Shown: piece after piece, positions 58,003 through 64,000 of the stretch
Numbering within the stretch: the stretch's first letter is position 1
Layout of the letters: each line of letters starts with the position of its first letter
Origin: Mycolicibacterium sp. YH-1
GTDB lineage: Bacteria > Actinomycetota > Actinomycetes > Mycobacteriales > Mycobacteriaceae
Direction of reading: 5' to 3'
DNA length: 64,000 nucleotides
NCBI RefSeq assembly: GCF_022557175.1
Contig: NZ_CP092915.1
Span: 2,542,001-2,606,000 of the forward strand
Notes under the pieces: model-generated
Seen by the model: the letters and a program-made list of their open reading frames with translations, nothing else
Told to the model about the DNA's origin: nothing
The model's database searches: none
Position numbers and translations under genes: made by a program

Positions 58003-58317
58003 ATGACCATCCGAGCACACCGTCTCGTCGCCGCCGGCTCGCTGGCCGTCGCCGCCCTGGCCGCTCCGATCGCCATTGCGCTGACCAGCACCGACGCTTC
58101 CGAGGCCATCGCTGGCCCCCGGTGCCTGTCCCACGTTGGCAACATCGAGGACGGCGTCTGCGCCGGATACTCCAGCGGTAACGGCATCAACGTGGGCACC
58201 CCCGATATCGGCGTGTACGGCCCCAACAGCGGCGCCGCCAACGGTCGCGGCGGCGGCATCGGCGTCACCACCGGCCCCCTGCTGCCGGGCCAGACCTGGA
58301 CTGTGCCGATCGGCTAG
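58003..58317 (+). CDS. Small secreted Gly/Asn-rich protein (Rv2342-like position)
   Basis: This 104-residue protein has a signal peptide (residues 1-27, cleaved probably after AIA or near TST) and a mature part with two cysteines (PRC-LSH...VCAGYSSGNG) and a Gly/Asn-rich tail ending TWTVPIG. Position between dnaG and the tRNA matches Rv2342. GGAGGG 12 bases upstream marks ATG 58003. Function unknown. Its stop overlaps the stop of the next, convergent gene. Confidence 0.8.
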   Translation: MTIRAHRLVAAGSLAVAALAAPIAIALTSTDASEAIAGPRCLSHVGNIEDGVCAGYSSGNGINVGTPDIGVYGPNSGAANGRGGGIGVTTGPLLPGQTWTVPIG

Positions 58318-58559
58318 CGGTCTGCGGCCGTTTCCGGCCGCAGTACCGAGGTCGTGGCGTCGATGGGCGTCAACTTCACCAAGTGCGGATCGGGTGACAC
58401 CCGATCCGCTACCTTGCGTCGCCCTGCGTCGATCAACGCCTTGGTTCGCGGGCTCTCCGTGACGGCACGGTAGGTGCCCGCGATCTGCTCATAACGTTGT
58501 CTGCCGGCCTTGCTGCCCAGCACGTAGCCGACTGCCAGGACGGCGGCGAAGCGGATCAC
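58314..58559 (-). CDS. Small membrane-anchored hypothetical protein
   Basis: This 81-residue protein has an N-terminal hydrophobic segment VIRFAAVLAVGYVLGSKAG followed by a basic, helical tail (RQRYEQIAGTYRAVTESPRTKAL). The pattern suits a short YtxH-like membrane protein with a cytoplasmic helix. GTG 58559 is chosen over the upstream ATG at 58604 because GGAGGA lies just before it and the hydrophobic segment then starts at once. Convergent with the secreted protein gene (stops overlap). Confidence 0.65.
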   Translation of the reverse strand: MIRFAAVLAVGYVLGSKAGRQRYEQIAGTYRAVTESPRTKALIDAGRRKVADRVSPDPHLVKLTPIDATTSVLRPETAADR

Positions 58560-58751
58560 AGGAGTCCTCCATCGAGACGGTGCATCGCCTCCATCCTGCC
58601 TCACCCGAGGCGAGTGCGGCGCGATGGCGGCGGGCCCAGCGCGGATGCTGGTGTTCGGCGGCGGGTCGCCTGCCCGGTTCCAGAGTTCGGGCCATCATGC
58701 GCTAGAGTCATGCCTCGGTTCGCGGGCAGGTTTCGCGCACCAGACGGGCAA

Positions 58752-58827
58752 TCCCCTGTAGCTCAATTGGCAGAGCTTCCGACTGTTAATCGGACGGTTC
58801 CTGGTTCGAGTCCAGGCGGGGGAGCCA
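58752..58827 (+). tRNA. asnT: tRNA-Asn (GTT), CCA encoded
   Basis: A standard cloverleaf: acceptor TCCCCTG paired with CGGGGGA, D arm GCTC...GAGC, anticodon GTT within GACTGTTAATC, and T arm CCTGG-TTCGAGT-CCAGG. Discriminator G and CCA follow (58824-58827). The same tRNA lies between Rv2342 and lppQ in M. tuberculosis. Confidence 0.95.
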
Positions 58828-58844
58828 CCCGTAAACTCGCGTTC

Positions 58845-59330
58845 ATGCGAGCATTCGCGGCCGCCGCGGCCTCCGTCTTGATCCTGATGGCCGCCGGCTG
58901 CGGCTGGAGCCCATCGAGCGGGAACCAGGCGCAGCCCAACACCTGCACGGCCGAGCAGGGTCCGTCGACTGACACCGTCAATGCCGAGATCGCCAAGCTC
59001 TCCGGCGGTCAGCCGTGGCGGGAGTCGGCGCGGGGCAACACCACCGACTGCCGCCTGTACTGGGTGCAGGTCGCCTCGGCTGCGCCCGCCTCCGATGCGC
59101 CGGGCCAGGTGCTGTTCTTCGACGGTGGCGCACCGATCGGCACGCCGACGCCCGACCCGCGGCCCTACATCGCAGTGGTGAACTCCAGCCCTGACACCGT
59201 GACGGTCCAGTACCAGTGGCGCCAGGGCCAGGACAAGGCGTGCTGCCCGACGGGAATCGGGACCGTGCGCTTCCAGCTGGCTGACGACGGGCTGAAGGCG
59301 CTCGACCCGATTCCGGGGCCGCAGGCCTAG
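58845..59330 (+). CDS. lppQ: Lipoprotein LppQ
   Basis: This 161-residue protein has a signal peptide and lipobox LMAAGC (Cys near residue 19), then a compact secreted domain with a further CTAEQ, DCRLYW and CCPTG, so probable disulfides. Orthologue by position of Rv2341 lppQ, 17 bases after the tRNA. ATG 58845 leaves a normal signal peptide; longer upstream in-frame openings run through the tRNA gene and are rejected. The stop overlaps the stop of the convergent acyl-CoA dehydrogenase gene. Confidence 0.88.
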   Translation: MRAFAAAAASVLILMAAGCGWSPSSGNQAQPNTCTAEQGPSTDTVNAEIAKLSGGQPWRESARGNTTDCRLYWVQVASAAPASDAPGQVLFFDGGAPIGTPTPDPRPYIAVVNSSPDTVTVQYQWRQGQDKACCPTGIGTVRFQLADDGLKALDPIPGPQA

Positions 59331-61285
59331 CGGGCGTCCTGCGGCTCGCCCTCGTCGGCGTCTGGGATGTGTTCTGGGTGCAGCATCTCGGCGTAGCGGA
59401 GTTGCTCGGGAATCCCGAACCCGTCGACCAGTAGTTCGGCGTGCGGGCGCAGCTTGCGGCACCGGTCGTTGATGCCGCGGGTGACGGCCTTCGCGCGCTC
59501 GGTGGACAGGAAGCGGTGCTCGACGAACCAGGCCTTATCGGCCTCGATCACCGTCAGCGCGTACAGATCGCACACCAGGCCGAGGATCTCGCGGGCCTTC
59601 GCGTCCTCACAGGCGTCGATACCGGCGACGAACGCCTCAAGGACTATGCGGTCGATGTGCGCCTGGGCGGCGTGCAACACGTGGTCCTGCACGGCGTTGA
59701 ACGCGTCGAACGGGGACATCTCCTTGGACTTGCCCTGAAGGCGGCGGGCCACGGAGGCGATCATGTACTCCTCGCGGTCCTCGAACATCTTGACCTGCGT
59801 GCCGCGGTTGAAGAGGCTGCCCTCCTCCTCGTTGTCCTCGCGGGTGTCGATGATCGTCTGCATGATCGTCTGCGCCGCGGTCCGCTTCAGCACCCGCTCG
59901 CCTGCGAAGTTCGCCGCGAAGCGCACCCACTCGACCGGGCTCATGCCCTTGACGTCGTCGGCGTAGGCCGTGAGCAGTTCCTTGGCCACCAGCTGGGTGA
60001 GCACGTGGTTGTCGCCCTCGAACGTGGTGAACACGTCGGTGTCGGCCTTCAGTGCGATCAACCGGTTCTCGGCGAGATAACCTGCGCCGCCGCACGCCTC
60101 GCGGGCCTCCTGAATGGCGCGTGTCGCATGCCAGGTGTTGGCGGCCTTCAGCCCCGCGGCGCGGGACTCCAACTCCCGCTGCTCCTCGGCGTCCGGGCTG
60201 TCCGACGTCTGCAGTTCGTGGCACTTGGCGACGAGCTCATTCTGCGCGAACTGCAGTGCGTAGGACCGCGCGACAAGGGGGAACAGGCGGCGCTGATGCA
60301 CCAGGTAATCCATGATCAGCACCTCGCTCTCGTCCCCGGGTGCTTCGAACTGCCTGCGCTCCAACGCATATCGGACCGCGATGTCGAGTGCGACGCGGGC
60401 GGCCGCGGCCGCGCTGCCGCCGACGGTGACCCGCCCGCGGATCAGGGTGCCGAGCATGGTGAAGAACCTGCGGTTGGGGTTCTCGATGGGTGAGGTGTAG
60501 GTGCCGTCCTCGGCGACGTCGGCGTACTTGTTGAGCAGGTTCTCCCGTGGCACCCGCACCTGGTCGAACTGGATGCGGCCATTGTCGACGCCGGGAAGGC
60601 CGCCCTTGTAGTGACAGTCCGATGTCGTCACGCCGGGCAGGTCGTTGCCCTCGTCGTCGCGAATCGGCACCACCAGGCAGTGCACGCCGTGCACCACGGG
60701 CTTACCGTCCTCGTGGGTGATCAGCTGTGCGAACACGGCTGCCACACGGGCGGTTTCGGCCGCGCCGCCGATGTAGTCCTTGCGCGATGTCCGAGTGGGG
60801 GAGTCGATGACGAACTCGCACGTGGCCGGATCGTAGGTAGCGGTCGTCTCCAATGACTGGACGTCGCTGCCGTGCCCGGTCTCGGTCATGGCGAAGCAGC
60901 CCAGCAGCTCCAGGTTGATGATCTTCTTCACATAGGCCTGGTGATGACGCTCGGTGCCGAGGTTCTCGATGGCGCCGCCGAACAGGCCCCACTGCACGCC
61001 GGCCTTCACCATGAGCGACAGGTCCGACATCGCGAGCATCTCGATCTGGGTCACCGCGGCGCCGACGTCACCGTTGCCGCCGTGCTCCTTCTTGAAGCCG
61101 TCCTCCGCCGCACCCCTGGCGGCCATGATCTTCAGTTGCTCGGCCACCTTGGTCCGGGCGATGACGGTGTTGGGTGTGTAGTGCGGGCGGAAGATCTCGG
61201 TGGAGAGTTCTTGGCGCACGCGGTTCTTCACATCACGCCAGCGTCCGTCCAGCGTGTTCCGGAGATGATCGGCAGTGGTGGTCAT
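59327..61285 (-). CDS. Acyl-CoA dehydrogenase/oxidase family protein
   Basis: This 652-residue flavoprotein of the long acyl-CoA oxidase/dehydrogenase class oxidises acyl-CoA at the alpha-beta bond. FAD/substrate motifs: CFAMTETGHGSDVQSLET, RFFTMLGTLIRGRVTVGG, and EACGGAGYLAENRL...VFTTFEGDN carrying the catalytic Glu region. Length and this last motif resemble acyl-CoA oxidases more than 390-residue FadE enzymes. Start ATG 61285; the longer frame upstream overlaps the divergent promoter. Confidence 0.9.
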   Translation of the reverse strand: MTTTADHLRNTLDGRWRDVKNRVRQELSTEIFRPHYTPNTVIARTKVAEQLKIMAARGAAEDGFKKEHGGNGDVGAAVTQIEMLAMSDLSLMVKAGVQWGLFGGAIENLGTERHHQAYVKKIINLELLGCFAMTETGHGSDVQSLETTATYDPATCEFVIDSPTRTSRKDYIGGAAETARVAAVFAQLITHEDGKPVVHGVHCLVVPIRDDEGNDLPGVTTSDCHYKGGLPGVDNGRIQFDQVRVPRENLLNKYADVAEDGTYTSPIENPNRRFFTMLGTLIRGRVTVGGSAAAAARVALDIAVRYALERRQFEAPGDESEVLIMDYLVHQRRLFPLVARSYALQFAQNELVAKCHELQTSDSPDAEEQRELESRAAGLKAANTWHATRAIQEAREACGGAGYLAENRLIALKADTDVFTTFEGDNHVLTQLVAKELLTAYADDVKGMSPVEWVRFAANFAGERVLKRTAAQTIMQTIIDTREDNEEEGSLFNRGTQVKMFEDREEYMIASVARRLQGKSKEMSPFDAFNAVQDHVLHAAQAHIDRIVLEAFVAGIDACEDAKAREILGLVCDLYALTVIEADKAWFVEHRFLSTERAKAVTRGINDRCRKLRPHAELLVDGFGIPEQLRYAEMLHPEHIPDADEGEPQDAR

Positions 61286-61375
61286 ACCTGGACGGTAGCC
61301 CGCGAACGCGGCGTTAAAACTGTGATGGGCCAAACGTAGGTAAACCTTGCTCGACGGGTTCACAAGGGAAGGCGC

Positions 61376-62119
61376 ATGATCAACGTCATGGTCGAGCCTC
61401 GCGAAGCGCAGCCGGGGGCGGGTATGCCGCACCAGATTGATCATCGGCATGCGGACGTGTCAGGTGGGTGGCTGCGGGCGGCCACCTTCGGGGCGATGGA
61501 CGGTTTGGTGAGCAACACCGCGCTCATCGCGGGTGTCGCGGCCAGCGCCGACGCCAACACCGTCGTGTTGTCCGGCGTCGCCGGACTGCTTGCCGGTGCG
61601 TTCTCGATGGCGCTCGGCGAGTACACGTCGGTGACCACGGCCAACGAGCAGGTGGAGTCAGAGGTCCGCGTCGAGCGACGTTCGTTCCGCAAGCATCCGC
61701 ATGCCGAGCAGGCGGAGTTGGTCGAGACGCTCATGAGTATGGGGATGACTCAGGCCACCGCCACCTCGGCCGCCGAGGAGATCCACCGTGACGAGAACAC
61801 CGCACTCAACTTCCACCTGGTGCAGGAGCTGGGTGTCGACCCGAGGTCGAAGCCGTCGCCGTGGACGGCCGCGGGATCGTCATTCCTGATGTTCGCGATC
61901 GGCGCCATCATTCCGTTGATCCCGTACCTGCTCGGCTTCGGCACGCTGTGGTTCGGGTTGGCGTGCGGCGGTGTGGGCCTGCTGATCGCCGGCGGGGTGG
62001 CTGCGACTTTCACCCGCAAGCCGGTGTGGCAGGGGTCGTTGCGGCAGTTGGCTTTCGGAGGCATAGCCATCGGCGCCACCTATGTCGTCGGCACGCTCAT
62101 AGGGACGACCGTCACCTAA
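61376..62119 (+). CDS. VIT1/CCC1 family Fe/Mn transporter
   Basis: This 247-residue membrane protein has five predicted helices with the family motifs ATFGAMDGLVSNTALIAGVAA (residues about 35-55) and GAFSMALGEYTSV (about 78-90), followed by a soluble metal-binding segment (about 90-160) and three C-terminal helices. The family moves Fe2+ or Mn2+ out of the cytosol. It lacks a rubrerythrin domain, unlike MbfA types. AAGGGAAGG precedes ATG 61376. Divergent from the acyl-CoA dehydrogenase gene; its stop overlaps that of the convergent MFS gene. Confidence 0.88.
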   Translation: MINVMVEPREAQPGAGMPHQIDHRHADVSGGWLRAATFGAMDGLVSNTALIAGVAASADANTVVLSGVAGLLAGAFSMALGEYTSVTTANEQVESEVRVERRSFRKHPHAEQAELVETLMSMGMTQATATSAAEEIHRDENTALNFHLVQELGVDPRSKPSPWTAAGSSFLMFAIGAIIPLIPYLLGFGTLWFGLACGGVGLLIAGGVAATFTRKPVWQGSLRQLAFGGIAIGATYVVGTLIGTTVT

Positions 62120-63327
62120 CTGTCGCTGCCCACCGTGATCGCGGTGGCCTCGTCGGTGAGTTCGTCGAGCGGCTCCTCCTCGGCGTCGACGCCCGCGAGG
62201 TGGCTGCGTGTGGCGAACAGCACCGCTGCGCCCAGCAGGACCGCGCCCGCGCCGACCCAGAAGGGGAGGTGGGCGTTGAACCGCTCGCCGAGGAAACCGG
62301 CCAGCCAGGGCGCGGCGGCGGCGCCGCCGAAGCGCACGAAGCTGTACGCCGCCGACGCCACACTGCGCTCGACCGGCGCGGCCTTCATCACGGTCTCGGT
62401 GATCAACGTGTTGTTGACGCCGATGAACAGGCCAGCCACCACGACGCAGGCGGCCAGCACGGCCTTGTGATCGGTCCACACGGCCATCGCCGCCAGCGTC
62501 GTCGTCATCAACAGGAGGTTGACCACCAACGTCGGGATGGTGCCGAACCGGCGTTGCAGGCGCGGCGCGACCACGACCGAGGTGAATGCGAGCGCCACAC
62601 CCCACCCGAAGAAGATCAGCCCGATCTGGTGGGCGGTCATGTCGAGCGGGAACGGGGTGAAGGCGAGCAGCGTGAAGAAACCGAAGTTGTAGAGAAGTGC
62701 CGTCATCGCGACGCCGAACAGGCCGCGGTGGCGCAGCGCGCGGAACGGGTCGGCCAGTGTGGTGGCCCGCTCGGGGCGTGGGCTGTCGGGGAGCAGGAAC
62801 GCGGTGATGACGAGGGCGATGGCCATCAGCGCCGACACCCCGAAGAACGGGCCACGCCAGGAGATCGAGCCCAGCGCGCCACCGACCAACGGACCCACCG
62901 CGATGCCCAGACCGAGCGCGGCCTCGTACAGGATGATCGCCTGCGCCACCGACCCGCGCGCCGAGTTCACGATGGTCGCCAGCGCGGTGGCGATGAACAG
63001 CGCGTTGCCCAGACCCCACAGCGCCCGCCAGCCGACGATCTCCATGATGGTGCCCGACATGCCTGCCAGGCCCGCGCCGACGATGATCACCAACAGGCCC
63101 AGCAGCAGCGTGCGTTTCGGCCCGATCCGGCTCGACACCACCCCGGTGATGAGCATCGACACACCCATCACCGCCATGTAGCTGGTGAACAGCAGCGACA
63201 CCTGTGACGGCGAGGCGTCAAGACCGTCGGCGATCGGCTTGAGGATGGGATCGACCAGGCCGATTCCCATGAAGGCGACGACGGAAGCGAACGCGACCGC
63301 CCAGACGGCCTTGGGTTGGCGCCACAT
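62116..63327 (-). CDS. MFS drug/multidrug efflux transporter
   Basis: This 403-residue protein of 12 membrane helices is a major facilitator of the DHA type: GLVDPILKPIADGL (helix 1), GRRRLLLLGL-like loop SRIGPKRTLLLGL after helix 2, and an antiporter-type helix 5 (GLGIAVGPLVGGAL). Probably exports an unknown compound. It is 43 bases downstream of the MarR gene on the same strand, so local control by that regulator is likely. Start ATG 63327. Confidence 0.88.
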   Translation of the reverse strand: MWRQPKAVWAVAFASVVAFMGIGLVDPILKPIADGLDASPSQVSLLFTSYMAVMGVSMLITGVVSSRIGPKRTLLLGLLVIIVGAGLAGMSGTIMEIVGWRALWGLGNALFIATALATIVNSARGSVAQAIILYEAALGLGIAVGPLVGGALGSISWRGPFFGVSALMAIALVITAFLLPDSPRPERATTLADPFRALRHRGLFGVAMTALLYNFGFFTLLAFTPFPLDMTAHQIGLIFFGWGVALAFTSVVVAPRLQRRFGTIPTLVVNLLLMTTTLAAMAVWTDHKAVLAACVVVAGLFIGVNNTLITETVMKAAPVERSVASAAYSFVRFGGAAAAPWLAGFLGERFNAHLPFWVGAGAVLLGAAVLFATRSHLAGVDAEEEPLDELTDEATAITVGSDS

Positions 63328-63370
63328 GTGGCGGGTCCTCCTGATGGTTGGTGTTTCGTGGGGATTGGGG

Positions 63371-63823
63371 TCAGCGACGCTGTGCCTCGTCGAGCAACTC
63401 GCGCATCACCCGGACCGCGTCGGCGAGGGTCTGCCGGTCTGTCGCGTCGAGCCGCTCGAGGTAGGGGTCGAGTGCCGCGCTGCGGTCTGCGCGTACCGAG
63501 GCCAGCACCCGCACGCCCTTTTCCGTGATGCTGATCAGCACGGCGCGCGCGTCGGCGGGGTCGGCGGTGCGGGAGACCAGGCCGGCGTCCTCGAGCCTGC
63601 GAACCTGAGTGGTCATCGTCGGCTGGGAGCAGTGGTCGAGAGCCGCGAGGTCGGAGATGCGTGCGGCGCCCTGGTCCTCGATGGCGGCGAGCAGGCGCGC
63701 CTGGGCGACGGGGAGCTCGAGCCGGACACGTTGACTGGCCAGGCGATTGATCCTGGCGACCACGGTCAGTAGATCCGACGAGAGTGCCGTTTCAGCCGAG
63801 GCAGGTGGAGTCATGACGTCCAT
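63371..63823 (-). CDS. MarR family transcriptional regulator
   Basis: This 150-residue winged-helix MarR protein has ARISDLAALDHCSQPTMTTQVRRLEDAGLVSRTADPADARAV as helix-turn-helix and wing (split here for reference: HTH about 58-80, wing about 84-102), flanked by dimerisation helices. It probably represses the downstream MFS exporter until a ligand binds. Start ATG 63823 or 63814. A perfect 7-3-7 palindrome lies 4 bases upstream of 63823. Together with the MFS gene it forms a two-gene efflux operon. Confidence 0.9.
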   Translation of the reverse strand: MDVMTPPASAETALSSDLLTVVARINRLASQRVRLELPVAQARLLAAIEDQGAARISDLAALDHCSQPTMTTQVRRLEDAGLVSRTADPADARAVLISITEKGVRVLASVRADRSAALDPYLERLDATDRQTLADAVRVMRELLDEAQRR

Positions 63824-63826
63824 ATT

Positions 63827-63843
63827 ACATAGATATTCTATGT
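63827..63843. promoter_or_regulatory. Palindromic operator of the MarR gene
   Basis: ACATAGATATTCTATGT is a perfect inverted repeat (7-bp arms, 3-bp centre) just before the MarR start codon. It overlaps a TAGAAT -10 hexamer read on the minus strand (63841-63836), so bound MarR would block RNA polymerase. Confidence 0.75.
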
Positions 63844-63920
63844 AGGTGGCAGGGGTGACCCTGGCAACGCTCACAGGCGGCGATGACTGTTCTTGGCTTA
63901 CGGCTGGCAGAATCGAGAAA

Positions 63921-64000
63921 TGGTCCCGACCGGCGCACGCGAAACTCGACGTGCTGGGTCCTTGCAGCCCACCGAACTCGCGCACGCCGCCGTCATGGCC
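63921..64000 (+). CDS. Start of a gene running off the right edge (partial)
   Basis: ATG 63921 opens a frame that remains open to the end, giving MVPTGARETRRAGSLQPTEL then AHAAVMA. The hydrophobic stretch AHAAVMA after PTEL looks like the beginning of a membrane segment. Only 26 codons are visible, so neither the frame nor the family is certain. It is divergent from the MarR gene across about 95 bases. Confidence 0.45.

Noticed and set aside
61335..61349. CGTAGGTAAACCTTG upstream of the VIT gene as an IdeR box
   Set aside because: The AGGT and ACCT halves are two bases apart instead of seven, and agreement with the 19-bp consensus is poor.

Overview
The window is a GC-rich mycobacterial chromosome segment, most likely from a fast-growing Mycolicibacterium. 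Gene content and order follow the M. tuberculosis Rv2393-Rv2341 interval closely: che1-cysH-nirA, hemN, the mbt locus, an Rv2375-like gene, hrcA-dnaJ2-rsmE, phoH-ybeY-CNNM-era, amiA2, recO-uppS, zur-smtB, glyS, TPM protein-dgt-dnaG, asnT and lppQ. Many GTG starts, 4-bp ATGA/GTGA stop-start overlaps, IdeR-like boxes and a polycysteine leaderless uORF fit this assignment. The species cannot be fixed from the sequence alone.

Layout. 1-2.9 kb: a partial zinc-ribbon membrane protein, a secreted S53 peptidase and a small lipoprotein. 3.1-6.4 kb (minus strand): assimilatory sulfate reduction operon (nirA, cysH, che1) behind a cysteine-codon leader ORF. 6.5-7.7 kb: hemN/hemW-like radical SAM gene. 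7.9-36 kb: siderophore locus. 36.3-44 kb: heat-shock regulator and DnaJ, then a tightly overlapping translation/ribosome-maturation operon. 44-47 kb: epimerase, secreted CAP protein and amidase on the minus strand. 47.1-51.5 kb: recO-uppS, zinc regulators and glyS. 51.5-52.6 kb: a DUF559 gene bracketed by perfect 33-bp inverted repeats. 52.6-59.3 kb: TPM protein, dgt-dnaG, tRNA-Asn and lppQ. 59.3-64 kb: acyl-CoA dehydrogenase/oxidase, VIT-family transporter, MFS exporter with a MarR regulator, and the start of one more gene.

Main finding. The mycobactin locus contains mbtA and mbtB-mbtT-mbtC-mbtD-mbtE-mbtF-mbtG-mbtH. The place where M. tuberculosis has mbtI (salicylate synthase) and mbtJ is taken by a 1738-residue iterative type I PKS with KS-AT-TH-KR-ACP layout. 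Its motifs are those of 6-methylsalicylic acid synthase, and an IdeR-like iron box lies just upstream. The simplest reading is that this organism caps its mycobactin with 6-methylsalicylate made by the PKS, released by its TH domain, adenylated by MbtA and loaded onto the aryl carrier domain of MbtB. MbtB/E/F/C/D with MbtG and MbtH would then build the rest of the chain. MbtB lacks the fused thioesterase of M. tuberculosis; a free thioesterase (mbtT) with Cys in place of the usual nucleophile Ser follows it.

Two single-gene insertions absent from the M. tuberculosis order are each bracketed by inverted copies of a repeat: a nucleotidyltransferase gene (13.2-14.1 kb; one repeat copy even encodes the last codons of mbtA) and the DUF559 nuclease-fold gene (51.5-52.6 kb). 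No CRISPR array, rRNA, transposase or integrase gene was seen.
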